A stretch of DNA of 64,000 nt from Kingdonia uniflora (Eukaryota; Streptophyta; Magnoliopsida; Ranunculales; Circaeasteraceae), in NCBI GenBank assembly GCA_014058105.1, contig JACGCM010001954.1, forward strand, positions 1,860,001 to 1,924,000, read 5' to 3'. Under the pieces are notes generated by a model that saw nothing but the letters and a program-made list of their open reading frames with translations, was not told the DNA's origin and searched no databases. Position 1 is the stretch's first letter. Every line of letters starts with the position of its first letter. Both the position numbers and the translations under genes were made by a program. Shown piece after piece: positions 33,335-46,281 of the stretch.

Positions 33335-34098
33335 ACTCATTCACATTTGGTAATTTAATAGAAAGGGATAAAGTGCTTGAAGGAGGACCATGACATTTGG
33401 CAGGAAATTTTGTCGTTGTTCAGAAGTGGAATACTGGTCTGGAAAAATTTACTAATATACTGAAGCAATACTGGTCTGGAAAAGCTCTAGGTATATTGTA
33501 AGTGCTATAGGTAATCCTGTATGTTTTGATTATACAACAGAATCACAAACTATAATGTCATTTGCAAAAATTTGCGCTGAAATTACCCTTAGCCATACTT
33601 TGCCAGATTCTATTTTGGAAAATAGTGGGGATGGTGTTCTAGTGGAAGTATTGGCAGAGTACCCATGCAAACCTCCCACTCGTGAGCATTGTTCAATATT
33701 TTGATATTACTCCAATAAATATATAGTTCCTCCTACAAAAACTAGTCAACTCTGGCAGAAGAAAGGTAACCCAGCCAAATCCAATAAGAAGGCAATAAGA
33801 GCTGATAAATAGTACTTTACTGGAAAAGATAACTTAAAAGAAAAACTAAATGGAGCAAGTTTAACTGAAGGGACCAATGATGAAGGTTGGGAGCACTTCA
33901 AATCCAAATCTACTAAAAGGAAATAAAACTCTATGGAAAAGTTACTAACCCATAATACCAAAGTAGCTGAAGTGCAAGACACAAGTAGTTAGTTTAAGCA
34001 ACAAGTAGAGGATAGCTTTAAAAAGTCTGATGGTGGGTTATTGGTTTCACCTTGTACTCATGTAAGCAAAATGTTTACATTAGACAGGTTGTGAGATG
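33335..34098 (+). pseudogene. L1-type LINE, ORF1 part 2
   Basis: Continues DUF4283: FTFGNLIERDKVLEGGP, HLAGNFVVVQKWNTGLE, then after frameshifts GNPVCFDYTTESQTIMSFA, CAEITLSHTLPDSILE, VLVEVLAEYPCKPPTREHC. The last part stands where a CCHC-type knuckle is expected, but its later Cys/His are lost. A Lys/Ser/Glu-rich tail runs to about 34090. It is interrupted by the next Gypsy element and resumes at 46677. Confidence 0.8.
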
Positions 34099-34103
34099 AA
34101 ATT

Positions 34104-34630
34104 TGATCCAGGAGGATCTGAAGATCAAACCCCTTAAAAAATGCCAATTCGTTCAAACGAGCCTTGGAGCTGTTCGAATGAGATATGAGGAAAGCAAAGC
34201 CAATCTATCTGCCTTAAGTTTTAGGCTTAAATTGGCAAGTCGTTCGAGCGGCATGTTGAGTCGATCAAACGACATTAGGTTTCTGATGACTAGCTCTGCC
34301 TATCTCAGTTTTTAGACTAAATTGAGCTAGTCGAACAAACCCCTATGGGTTTGTTTGAACTACCATCGCGATTCTTTCATTGTTTAGTTCATTTAAGGGC
34401 ATAATTGCTATATTTTGTAACTAGAAAGCTTGTAACCTTCATAAAAGGGCAGTGCTATGCAAGATGAAATTGTCCAAGTTTTGTAACCTTAAACTTAAGG
34501 TTTGAAAGTAGAATTCAATTGGAATCAATCCATTGAGTAATTGAAGCTCTTATTGGGAAATTATCCCACCAAATTGTATTATTTATTTAATTCTTCGATT
34601 AGGAAGTTCTCTTTAATTCGATTGTGGATT
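34104..34630 (+). repeat. 5' LTR of the second Gypsy element
   Basis: Aligns with 46282-46671, with several indels (527 against about 390 bp). It holds several short CGTTCGA/TTCGAACGA-like words. The PBS was not clearly resolved; a TGGTTTATGATC near 34670 is a weak candidate, which would move the LTR end to the right. Confidence 0.7.
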
Positions 34631-34740
34631 AAGCGGTACATGATTTTCAAGTTATGATTCTCGGGGGTTGTTGGTTTATGATCTCTATACGTGACCGACT
34701 CAGGTAAACAAAGGAGACTCTTAGGAGTCTGTTAAAGATT

Positions 34741-36040
34741 CATAGAAAACCTAGCTCGAAGAAGGCGAATTCAGAGATAGGCGATTCTGAAGATAGGCTT
34801 ACAAAACTAGAAAACAAAGTTTCTATCCTAACTACAACTCTTGGGGAGTTGGTAGCATAATTATACCTCGTGAACCTCGCTAAAGCATCAACTTCAGTGA
34901 AGCGACAAGAGCGCAAGAAGAAGAAAGGAGTTGTGGAGAAGGAATATGAGGAGGGTGATGAGGAGGAAAATAAAGATTCTAGCGATGCTGAATCCGTTGA
35001 GGAGAGATCATTTATTGGTAAGTCAATGAATCATATGCGTAATCTTCGTATCGATTTTAAAATTAAAATTCTAGTATTCGATGGGTCAATCGATGATGAG
35101 AAACTAGATAATTGGTTAGATAGGTTAGAGACCTACTTTTCAATTTACGACTATTCAAATGCTCAGAAAATATGTTTTTCAACATTAAAATTTACATGTC
35201 ATGAACTCACGTGGTGGAAGTCCTATAAGAAAGGTCACGTAGTAAAAAGCTTGAGCTGGAAAGTGTTCATGATGTTGGTAAGGAAGTAATTTTATCTTAT
35301 TGGGTATGATCAAGAGAGATGTTTCAAATGGCATTATTTGTACCAAAAGTTGGGCAATCCATACAAGATTTCACTGTAGAGTTTTATAACCAAGTTTTGG
35401 TTTTGGACATTGATGCAGATGAGTATGAAGTGTTCATGAAGTATATGGGGGGTTTATCAGAGTCATTTAGAAGGGAGTTAAAGTTTTTACTGTAAAAAAT
35501 ATCGAAGACAATGCCGTTAAGACAATTTCTATTGAAGGCAAGTTCTTGAAGAGTGGCAAGAAAGACGACAAGAACAAGTTGGGGTACAAATCCAGTTGGA
35601 AGAATGAGCACAAGGGGGAGTCTAAAGGAGAGAGGTCTTCATCCAAGAGGAATTATTGTAGTTATTGTAAGGAAAATGGGCATATTTCAAACAAATGTTG
35701 GAAACTTTACCTGGAGCTTAGACCGAAGGAGGATAAGAGTAAGAGTGAGAAATGTGTACTAGCCACAATGATTATTGATCTTTTGGATTTAGATAAACCT
35801 AATCCTAAGCTTACTCTTATGTTTAAGCATACTATGGCTACCGAGGAGGCGAGTCGGGACAAACTTTTTCATGTCTGTATTCAGTTGAAATAGAGCTTAG
35901 TAGAGGTTATCATTGATCTGGGTAGTCAAAAGAATTTGATTTCTGAGGCGATAGTGAAGAAGATTGGTTTGGCAACTACAGCTCATCCTAAGCTGTATAG
36001 TTTAAGGTGGATTTAGAAAAGCGTGTAGTTAAAGATTACA
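34741..36040 (+). pseudogene. Gag and protease (second Gypsy element)
   Basis: Coiled-coil-like start DRLTKLENKVSILTTTLGEL, Lys/Glu-rich stretch, then capsid: KILVFDGSIDDEKLDNWLDR, LETYFSIYDYSNAQKICF, LTWWKSYKKGHVV. After frameshifts there is a zinc knuckle YCSYCKENGHISNKCWKLY (35655-35712). Protease-like region: VEVIIDLGSQKNLISEAIV (about 35900-35960), with DLGS at the active-site position. Stops throughout. Confidence 0.85.
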
Positions 36041-36751
36041 AAGCAGTACTGTACATTCAAGTTTGCAATCACTGAGCTGTTATTGACGAGGTGACATGTG
36101 AAGTGGTTCCTTAGATGTGTGTCAATTCATTCTGGGTACCCTAAATCTTTAGGACCGAGATGCAATTCGTTACCGTAGACCCCCCAAATATCATCTTGTA
36201 AAAGAGGGAAAAGAGTTTAGTATCAATACCTGTAAGGAGCATGTCACCACAAATAATTTAGTTACGGTGACTCGGGTAAAATGGTTGGTTAATGCAAGTG
36301 GCAAGCTTGTGTTGTTGTTGGTGTGACCGGTTCAAAAGAGTTTGTCGGCTAATGTATTGTCTGATAAGGCAGTGTCTTTTAAGAAATACACCAAAATGGG
36401 GAAGTTACAAGAAGAGTATGGAGACTTATTTCTTGGCATAGAAGGGATGCTGTACAAGAAGGATGTCACATTGGTGAATGGTGAGCCACTACCCAATATT
36501 GGATTTTATCAAACTTCTGTAACCGAGTCTGATGAGATTAAGAAACATGTACAAGAGCTCCTAGAGCAACGGGTTATTAATCCTAGTTGTTCATCTTGAA
36601 GTTCAACAGTGTTATTGGTGTCGAAGAAGGATGGGTCTTGGAGAAGGTGTGTAGATTTTCTGGCGCTGAACAAGATCACTTTCATAGATTGACAAACTTT
36701 TTGATGAGTTACAGAAGGCTCGACTTTTCATCAAGTTGGATTCTAAGTTGG
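36041..36751 (+). pseudogene. Protease end and RT N-terminal part (second Gypsy element)
   Basis: Open at 36342-36599: LQEEYGDLFLGIEGM, ESDEIKKHVQELLEQRVINP; then a stop and STVLLVSKKDGSWRRCVDF, ALNKITFID, and ARLFIKLDSKL, which is cut at 36751 by the insert. In the intact family the reading continues as GYRQ, found at 43765. Confidence 0.87.
36747..36751 (+). repeat. TSD GTTGG, left copy (pol-less LTR element)
   Basis: Repeated at 43760-43764 after the 3' LTR. Confidence 0.92.
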
Positions 36752-37998
36752 TGATGAGTGCATAATTATGACATTTTTAATATACTCGAACATGTATTTT
36801 AGTCGTCCATTATATTTAATTTTGGGTACTTATGCACATTTGTTTGATTGTAGGTACTAGAGATGGATATTTGAAACCAAGCTCTTAAAGTCAAGTAAAA
36901 GTGTCTCCAGCAGTTCATAGCACAAAAAGTCAAAGACAGAATATATTTGATCTCGATATTGAAGAATTATATACACAATTATTCTTGGAGAATAAGATCA
37001 AAGAATATATTGCATCAAAGATCTTTAAAGATATTTTATCTTGAAGATATATACAAGAGTTTCCGCGAAGAAAGATATCTATATCACTTAAGGAAATTAT
37101 ATGCAAGAATATTAGATGATTGCTTGTAATATTAGAAGATATTGTTGCGAAAATATTCTTTAGAATTTAATGTATAGTTTTCTAAATTTGGCTTCCTTCT
37201 TTTATAAAAGAAACCCTCCTCCCATTGTAATTGGGCATCTCATATTGGAGCAAGTTTAGAAGAAATAAAGTCTTAGTTTTATTTAATTATTTTCTCTCTT
37301 TTATTTTATTTTGTAAATAATTAGTTGTTAATGCAATAAAGTCTGAAATGAGCGATTAATCTCCTAGCTAAGCAAAGGATGAGGCCTCTTCTTGGATGAG
37401 TAATTACTGGCTTTAATTAGGTTCTAATTAGTTTTCTCTTAGTACTTTATGATAGATAAGTTAGTATATAATAGGAAGTGAGTTCTCTAGTGCTTCGGTT
37501 TGGTGTACGATAACTTTGGATACAAACAAGTGCTACTAACAGTAGACTTTATTTTGAGATCTAAACAAGAGGAAGCACTAGAGAACTCACTCAAGCCTAG
37601 CCATGGTTGAGTTGATAATTCTCTAAGATACTATTCACCATCACTTAAAAGCATAACCACTAAATGCTTGACCATAGATTTAGTGGTTTATTTTTTAACA
37701 TCGTATGTGTCTTAACACGAACATATGATGTGTAGATATATTAGGATCTAGTTATATATTGATTAGTGCTTTAAAAGGTAGAGTCCAAGTCTGAACCTTA
37801 GTTCTCTCTATCATTAAGTTTTATAATTAGTTTTTATTTCTTCTTCTTAGATTTATCTCTTATTAAATCGTAATTAGGCCTAGTAAGTATTTGTTTTCCC
37901 AAACCACCTTATGGATTTAATCATACTTATCCATGCTATAATTTGATAACCGTACTTTGAGCGGGTATTTTGCTAGAGGCCCTAACAATCTCTTATCA
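36752..37998 (+). repeat. 5' LTR of the pol-less element
   Basis: Aligns along its whole length with 42512-43759. It includes a likely leader region with the TTCTATTAAAAG-like plant core near 37200 (CTTTTATAAAAGAAACCC, a TATA-like site). Confidence 0.92.
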
Positions 37999-38016
37999 AA
38001 TGGCGGCGTTACCGGG
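37999..38016 (+). other. Primer-binding site (pol-less element)
   Basis: AATGGCGGCGTTACCGGG, one base after the LTR end, similar to the TGGCGCCGTTGCCGGG site of Athila-like elements. Confidence 0.75.
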
Positions 38017-39520
38017 AAAACAATGGTGAAAACAAGTTCTTTTTAATACCGAGTTTATTTATTTTTAGTTTTTATTTTTTTCCCATTTTTCCTTTCATTT
38101 TTGCTGTGATCTCTTTCCAAATAAATTAGTCTTAACATTTTCTGATAAGCGGTTTTGGAGATATTAATTTTGGAAGAAATATACTCAGCTTTCAACAAAA
38201 AGTATGTTCCTGAATGTTTTATGGTTTTTGATCATCTATACTTCATAAGTGGGAAATACGTTTTCTAAAAAAGTTTCAAATAATTGAAAACCCTTTCCGA
38301 ATTGCTATAGATCATATTTTTTTCTTTAGTCCTTTGAGAGTTATAACCTTTTGAAACAATAGTAAAAACAATCTCATTAAAGGATGCTGCTATTTGTTAA
38401 TCACTTGTTTTAAGTGGTAGGGAATCTAAATTCTAGAAAATTTCCTTCTTAAATATTTTTCATTTCTGAATTATCTTTCCAAATTGATATTATTTAATAA
38501 TCTCTCTTAACCGAGCTAAAAGATATGCACATTTAAAAATCAGGATATTATAGCTACAATAAACTTGGAAATTGGATTAATATCGCTGTCGCAAGTTCAC
38601 TAATCTTTTTTCTCATGTTTCGTAGGATAGTCACAATGTTGGTACTCAGAAATCGTAAGGAATTTATAAAGTACATTGGCAAGCTTCTATCTAATCCTTC
38701 TTGTGCCTTCTAAGTGAAGGGACACTTATTTCTTTTGCCCTCTAAGTGAAGAGGCGGCCACAGCTTCACTAGGAAGCACTTCCCGTAGGTCGGCACCTCT
38801 ATAAACATGACATCTTGAAGGGGTTCATATCCGCTTTGCCCCGGCACTAGGAACATAAAGTCGTGTGGACTGTGCAAATACACGCTGCTCTAATAAAATT
38901 TTTGTTGTGTTTGGATTGGCCTATTGCTGTGTTTAAAATTTCTTCTTATTCCAATATTATTAAAGGTAAAAACTGTTAGAGACTTGTAGGATTTCATCAC
39001 CCAAAAATTTCTCTAACAAGTAGGACCACCCATTGGGATACAAAGAAATTTGTATCATACAAAAATTGAACGTCCCAGACCCGAAAATAACTTATAATAA
39101 AAAAGAGTAGAAAGATTTTCACAGGATTTCATCACCCAATGGATAGGTGTACAGGATCGGGTACAAACACGGGTTCATAGGATACAGCCCTAGCCTAGTG
39201 CCGCGAAATACTGGCAGTAGGTTTGCAATGTCATCGTTTCGAGTGTTGGCGTGCGATAAGGCGACTCGCTCAGGCGTGAGGACTAAACATCTACTCTAAG
39301 CTAGTACTAGCACAGTGATGCAGGGGAGTGTAGAAACCAAAGCCTTCAGCCATACTATCTATTTTTTAACATAGAAAAATATAGGGGAGGCCCAATTATT
39401 TCTTCTAAAAAAGCGTTGAAGTGTTAGAGTTTTAGGCTTGATTGATTTGTTTTTGCATTAGGTGTTAATTTAATTATAAAATGTTGTACATGCAAGAACA
39501 TTGGAATTCATACGGCTCTC
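38017..39520. other. Interior leader of the pol-less element
   Basis: Long non-coding leader. The part 38690-38890 is less AT-rich and repeats CTAAGTGAAG.GG at 38706-38760. Nothing coding recognised. Confidence 0.5.
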
Positions 39521-41000
39521 ATTTTGACATCCCACAATATCCTCAAAATCATTTATAATCATGGGATCACCAAAATTCACAATATGTGGAACCTTTCTAA
39601 CCTCATTCTTATATACAGTCTCTGCAATCCTTTCAGTCATCTAAATAGTTCCCACCCACTCCACTCAAGCCATCTTTGGAAGACACCCTTTTTCTCTTCA
39701 TGCAATAATCAATGGAAAGCCAACAACAAACGTTGAAATTTCAACAACAAATAACGTAATTCCAACAACAGACTTTGGTGAATCAAACTTTTATGACCCA
39801 ATCTATCTCAAGGTTAGAGACTCATATAACTCAGTTATCAACCACGTGGAGTAAAATAGAGTACGAAAAACTTTCAAGTAATGAAGAAGAACAACTTGAA
39901 GTTAAATCCCCTTATGATTTAGAAAATAATAAATTCAAGCATAATCAAGGAATGTTGTCCCCGTGGGGTGAATGGATACCATATTACGAGACAGATTTAG
40001 AAGATGAATATTATAAGGTTGATGATCCTATGTCACAAGAAGATCTTAAAGAAGCGGCTAATATGTTCAATAAAATTGTTTCTCAATTACCTCCTAATTC
40101 CGCCCTCAACATTCAACTACTGATGTCATTATCCATCTCATCACCGATAGAGTCCCCCCACCAATTCACAAATGATATCATGACAAAAAGTAAGTATTTT
40201 TCCAAATTCTTAGACGATTCTTAGATGATGAGGATGATAACAAATATCTAAGAAGTGTGAATTCAATATCGATTCTTGAGAAAATATGAGCTCCATCTTT
40301 ATCCAGATTAGTGACACCTTCTTCATCTCTCTTCCTTGAATCCATACCTCCATCACCTGAGCCTAATGGGGTTACCATGGCCATAAACAATTTTGAGGAC
40401 TTGTACGAAGATAACTCTTATTGCATTTCTGTTGTTAAATGTTTAAATTATTTTGAGGACTCGAATGATCCTGAGATTCATGAAATGGTACAATCATTAG
40501 CATCTGAAAATATGTTTCAACTTTACAATGTCTCTAAGCCAATAAATATCTACGTCAATGGTCAGGATGAGTCCCTTGAGAAAAGTTATAATTTTAGGCA
40601 CATAAATTTTAAATGTTTGTTAGAGTCGATTGTTCCCCGATCCCCACATACACAAATATGTTATATAGTTTTTCTTCTACTAAAAGAAAACATCTTTTTG
40701 AAAAATTATAATTTTGGGGATGCCTCACGAACTTGCTTTGTCATAACCACCTATCACATTTTTTTGAATATCAACGATAACGTGGGGGCTTTGAAAATTT
40801 TTAAAGAAAATATTTTTCCAAGAAAATTAAGTTTTGAATCTAGTACATTTTCGGGGACGAATACTTGTATAGCAATCTTATTATTTACTGCAACACGTAG
40901 TAATCATATGATTGTATTAAAAATTCTAAAGAAAATATGTTCCCTGGGTATGTATTTGCTTTATCTTGGAGAAAATGGTTTTTCTTTATTTGTCTAAAAT
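39521..41000 (+). pseudogene. Degenerate ORFs of the pol-less element (possible Gag remnant)
   Basis: Open pieces at 39524-39736, 39775-40224 and 40311-40997. The first merges into a Gln-rich stretch (QQQTLKFQQQ) and a short coiled-coil-like piece (TQSISRLETHITQLSTTW), as found in Gag linkers of Athila-like elements. The rest is acidic and of unknown kind. No zinc knuckle or pol motif is visible. I do not assign a function. Confidence 0.45.
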
Positions 41001-42511
41001 TTTCAACTTGGAATTATCAAATGATAGGCCAGGCTTTTAGAAAAAATCTTTTTCATAGAGAATTAGTTTTAAACTCTATCTGGTTTTTAAAAGCGAATTT
41101 GCAACAAAGATAGTATATCACCTTTTCAACTTCGTGCCCTTCCAGTCATATTGAAAATTTTAAGTTTGGGGTTACATTCGTCTGGCTGAAGACGATAAAC
41201 TTAGCACTTCTTGGGAGGCAACCCATGACACATTCAGGTAAAAATTTTTAGCTTTTATCCTCTATTTTTTTTATATATACTCTCAAACATTGTGAAAAAT
41301 GTATCATTTAAGTTTGGGGGTAGGAAACCATTTCTTTAAAAAAATTGAAGAAAAGTGAAATAATGACACTTTGACAATTTATGATATATTTTTGACAAAT
41401 TTCCAAACACTTAAACTGATTTTACCTTGACATAAATATTATGGAAAAGCCTAAATTTTCAAATTGTACCAAGTATATACTATAATATTTTGGATTATCT
41501 TAAGCTAGATGTACTATATTTTTATTAACGACTAATTCAAGTTTGTTTGGCATATTTTGAAAACATGCACGTCACTATAGTTTTGTAATTAATACCTTCA
41601 ATAGATTTTTGTTCAGTATAAGGGAAATTTAACATTTATGCTAGGAATAGTTTTCTACAAGGGATACAACTGCCTAAGAATAAGTTCATTCCTATAAATA
41701 AATAATAAGCCAAATGTGTTCTAAAATCTTTCACGCTGCATGGCTGCACGCATGATTAAGAGTTGAAAGAGAAAAAATTATCACCAATCTCAAGTTTGAC
41801 CATGAACTATGTAAAAGGAGCACAAGAATATATTACTTGTGAGAATCCTGAATCTAGGTCATGATGCACTACACCCTGGCAACCTTAGCTAACTGGCGGG
41901 GATTGTTGATCGAAAACTCCTTGTGACAGAGGCTTCACTAAGAAACAATGTACTCAATAAGAAAAGTCTTACAAAAGAAAAGAAAAAAGTAAAATTCTAG
42001 GAAAAAAAATTGACTAAGGCACTTGTTGAACTGACCGTTAAATTTATTCCAGTAAAAACTAGATTACCAAAAACTGAGTAAATTATTCTAGACAACATAT
42101 TAGGCGATACAACTATTTTTACTGTATACTCAAATATAACTAAAGAAAAATACTTGAATCTCTTTATAATCTTGAGGTAGTACCTTTAGTTTCAGATAAG
42201 CTTAAAATATTTTTGTGTATACTTAAGAGAATAGCAAGTTAAATATTTTTTAATCAGTATATTTTTGTCGCAACTAAGTAAGGATAAGTTCACAGGAAAT
42301 GAGTCATGTGTATTCTAGAATTGTTTAAAATGTCATTATTAATTTTGGTGGGTATAGTTACTGAAAACCTTCACAAGACAACACTCGTCCACCATGCTAA
42401 ACCTGGGGGTTTAACGGCTTGTTGCATATGTTAATTGCAATAGCGCTCCTTGCAAAAATGGCTATTATTTTATTTTACTCGAGACGAGCAAAAGACAAGT
42501 TTGGGGGTATT
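41001..42511. other. 3' interior region of the pol-less element with polypurine-tract-like motifs
   Basis: Non-coding. AAGTTTGGGG occurs at 41162, 41310 and 42497; only the last one borders the LTR. The motif GACGATAAACTTAGCAC and CTTGGGAGGCAACCCA lie at 41191-41225. Confidence 0.6.
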
Positions 42512-43759
42512 TGATGAGCACATAATTATGACATTTTTAATATACCAGAACATGTATTTTAGTCATCCATTATATTTAATTTTTGGGTACTTATGCGCAT
42601 TTGTTTGATTATAGCTACTGGAGATGGATATTTAAAACCAAGCTCTTAAAGTCAAGTAAAAGTGTCTCCAACAGTTCATAGTACAAAAAGTCAATGACAC
42701 AATATATTTGATCTCAATATTGAAGAAATATATACAGAAATATTCTTGGAGAATATGATCAAAGAATATATTGTATCCAAGATCTTTAAAGATATTTTAT
42801 ATTGAAGATATATACAAGAGTTTCTATGAAGAAAGATCTCTACATCACATAAGAAAATTATATGCAAGAATATTAACTGTTTGGTTGTAATATTAGAAAA
42901 TATTATTGCAAAAATATTCTTTAGAATTTACTGTATAGTTTTTAAATTTGGGTTCATTCTCCTAAAAAAGGAACCCTCCCCCCATTGTAATTGGGCATCT
43001 CATATTGGAGCAAGTTTAGAAGAAATAAAGTCTTAGTTTTATTTAATTATCTTTTTTCTCATTTAATTTTTTTTGTAAATAATTAGTTGTTAATGCAATA
43101 AAGTCCGAGTTGAGCGGCTAATCTTCTAGCTAAGGCTAGGATGAAGCCACTTCTTGGATGAGCAATATTTGGTACTAATTAGGTTCAAATTAGTTTTCTC
43201 TTAGTACTTTATGATTGATAAGTTAGTATATCATATCGAAGGCTTGACCATAGCTTCGGTTTGGTGTACAATAACTTTGGATACAAATAAATGCTACTAA
43301 CCGTAGACTTGATTTGAAGATTTAAACAAGATGAAGCACTAGAGAACTCACTCAAGCCTACCCATGGTTGAGTTGATAATTCTCTAAAACACTCTTCACT
43401 GTCACTTAAAAGTATAACCACTAAATGCTTGACCATAGATTTAGTGGTTTATTTTATAACACCGTATGTGTCTTATCACGAACATATGATGGGTGGAGAT
43501 ATTAGGATTTATTTATATATCTATTAGTACTTTGAAAGGTAGAGGCCAACTCCGAAACTTAGCTCTCTCCCTCATTAAGTTTTATAATTAGTTTTTATTT
43601 TTTCTTCTAAGATATATCTCCTATAAAATCGTAATTTGGCCTAGAAAGTATTTGCTTTCCCAAACCTTCTTGTAGATTCGATCCCACTTATCCGTACTAC
43701 AATTCGACAACTATACTTTGAGCGGGTATTTTGCTAGAGGCCCTAAAAACCTCTTATCA
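42512..43759 (+). repeat. 3' LTR of the pol-less element
   Basis: 1248 bp, partner of 36752-37998, with scattered substitutions and small indels. Confidence 0.92.
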
Positions 43760-43764
43760 GTTGG
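43760..43764 (+). repeat. TSD GTTGG, right copy (pol-less LTR element)
   Basis: Pairs with 36747-36751. Confidence 0.92.
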
Positions 43765-44640
43765 GTTATCGTCAAGTTAGAATCTGAGAAGAAGATACAT
43801 GGAAGACAGTTTTTAAGACCAAACAATGACTTTTTGAGTGGTTGGTAATACCTTTTGGGCTATTCAACGCTCCAGCGACATTTATGCGGTTGATAAATGA
43901 GGTACTTCATGCTTTTATTGGTAATTTTGTGATTGTTTATTTAGATGATATCTTTATATATATTCAAACATGGGAAGAGCACCTCGTACATTTATGCAAA
44001 GTATTGGAGTTATTGAGATCACAATAACTTTTTATCAATGAGAAAAAGTACAAGTTTGGGAAGAAGGAACTAGTGCACTTGGGATTCAGTATTGATGGAG
44101 GTGAACTTAAGGTAAATCCAGAGAAGGTCTCAGTCATTAATAATTGGCCTAGACCCCATACAGTTATGGAAGTATGAAGTTTTATAGGTTTTTGTCAGTA
44201 TTTACAGAAGTTTATTCTACATTTTTCACAGATTGCAGCACCTTTGTATTCCTTGACAAAGGTCGGTGTGAAGTTTGTGTGGGAAGATCACCATGAGAAT
44301 ACCTTTCAGTTATTGAAGTGGAAAATTACAAATACGTCAGTGTTATCTATAATTATCTCATTCTGAGATAATTAGGTCGAAATAGATAAGTCAGACTATA
44401 TATTGGGGACAATTTTATTAAATTATGGGAAGCTGGTTGCCTACCATTCTAAAATGTTTATAGGAGCAGTGTACAATTATCCCACCTACAATAAGGAGTT
44501 ATACACATTACATCAATCAATAAAGTATTGGTGGAGCTACTTATTGGGGAAGGAGGTTGTGGTATACTATAATCATATGTCACTTCAGTTCTTATCTACG
44601 CGGTCCAAGCTCCAGCAAGCTTGCCATATGAAGTAGATGT
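43765..44640 (+). pseudogene. RT C-terminal part and RNase H (second Gypsy element)
   Basis: Picks up as GYRQVRI, then IPFGLFNAPATFMRLINEVL, IVYLDDIFIYIQTWEEHL (catalytic box YLDD), LGFSIDGGELKVNPEKVSVI, QIAAPLYSLTKVGVKFVWED. RNase H part 44403-44630: LGTILLNYGKLVAYHSKMF, YNYPTYNKELYTLHQSIKYW. The first RNase H Asp region is frameshifted. Confidence 0.9.
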
Positions 44641-46281
44641 CATATCTATAGCAATTCACCTTGATTATCAAGTATAAGAAGGGTGTGGACAACCAAATGC
44701 CTGATATGTTATCTCGACTCCCATTATCGACTATTTTCGCTTTGTTGGTAGCTATGCAGATACAACCTATTATTTATCTGAGTATGTTGTAGGGTATGCC
44801 AATTATAAGGAGCTCAGTGTGATTTACCAAAAGTTGCTACAAGGAAAGACATGTCAGTATGAATTAAAGAATGGTTTGATTTACAGGGAAGTCTACTATG
44901 TATTCTGGAGGGTGGAGACCATTTACATTGGATTAGAGAGGCTCATTATTTTTAGGTTGTAGATCATTTTGGGGTGGAGAAGACTTCTTAGAATTTGCGG
45001 CATTATGTCTATTGGCCAAAGATGCAGGTGAATGTTGCTCGTGTGGTTTGTGGTTGGATTCTATACAACACATCAAAACCTTCCAATCGTGGGACTGTAC
45101 TTACCATTACAAGTTTCTAGCCGACCTTAGGAGAGCATTTCAATAGATTTTATGGATGGTTTTCCCATGAACAAGTGTAAGAATAATTATTTGTTTGTGG
45201 TGGTAAATCAATTTAGCAAGATGACAGTTCTTATTCCATGCCAGAAGACGGTCACCGGGGAAGTTGCAACGCGATTATTTTTTAGAGACATTTGGATATA
45301 TTTCGGGGACCCTTCTTCTATTATTTATAATAGGGATAGCTGCTTTTTGGGGCATTTTTGGATATCGTTATGGGGGATGATGAACACTAAGTTAAAGAAA
45401 AGTACCGCCTTTCATTCGTAAACTAACAGGCAAACAGAGGTAGTTAATTACACTTTGGTTCACTTATTACGGGGATTCCATTCTATGCATCCTAAAACTT
45501 GAGATGATCATTTACCATATCTTCAGTTTGCTTTTAACAGGGCGATTCATGGTTCCACTTTGAAGTCTCCATTTAAAGTTTTCCATGGGTACTTGCCTGA
45601 AAGCCCCTTTGATATGGCTTTTAATCTTGTTGGCAAGACAATATCTGGGAAGGAGGAAGAAGAGCAAGTTAAAGCTTAGTGTTTCATTAAGAGGATAAGA
45701 AAGGTTCATGAGGCTGTTAAAGTACAAATAAAGAAGACTCAAGCAAAGTGTAAGGATCGAGACGACAAGAATTGGGCTGAGTAAATTTTTCAAGGGGGCA
45801 ACCTAATTTGGTTGCATTTGGGTAAGAAACGACTAAAGAGAAAAGGTAAGAAATGACTAAAGAGAAAAGGTAAGAAACTCAAGCCTATCTGTTATGGTCT
45901 ATTTACGATACTCAAAAAGATTGGTGATAGTGCATTCCAACTCAATTTGCCACCATTTATGAAGATGTATTCGGTGATTAATGCTGAACATTTGAAATTA
46001 TTTGAGCCGTCTTTTCTAAATAAAGACCCTACAATCAATACTCGCCTACCGTCAGTTGATGACTTATGGATCGAAAGAGAAGATTCGTTGCAGGAGGATA
46101 GTATTCTAGAGATGAAGGTTCATGCAATAAGACGGGGTAGCATCGATTCATTCAGAGTTGAAAAGAAAGGTCAACTACCTTGAAATTTGAGGTGGTACAA
46201 CAAGAAAATAGGCACGATCACTTTCCCTCCTCTCCAATTCTAGCTCGAGCAGGAGCTCAAGTGTTTTAAAAGGGAGAGCCA
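44641..46281 (+). pseudogene. Integrase and C-terminal region (second Gypsy element)
   Basis: SISIDFMDGFPMNKCKNNYL (first Asp of the core, about 45140), VVVNQFSKMTVLIPCQKT, SIIYNRDSCFLGHFW (second Asp), TEVVNYTLVHLL (Glu), AFNRAIHGSTLKSPF, then GLFTILKKIGDSAFQLNLP and LKLFEPSF. The end, DSILEMKVHAIRRGS, is a C-terminal extension. A 24-bp tandem duplication at about 45829-45876 and many stops mark decay. A purine-rich tract, AAAAGGGAGAG (46268-46278), precedes the 3' LTR. Confidence 0.87.

Larger units (their letters stand above)
36752..43759 (+). mobile_element. Large non-autonomous LTR retrotransposon without pol
   Basis: 7.0 kb with LTRs of 1247 and 1248 bp (36752-37998, 42512-43759), both starting TGATGAG and ending CTTATCA, flanked by GTTGG. 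PBS TGGCGGCGTTACCGG follows the 5' LTR, and the polypurine tract AAGTTTGGGGGTATT precedes the 3' LTR. The 4.5-kb interior shows no RT, RNase H, integrase or protease. The PBS type and the word CTTGGGAGGCAACCCA (41209-41225) are, as I know them, features of Athila-like Gypsy elements, so this may be a derivative that relies on an Athila-type partner. Confidence 0.9.
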
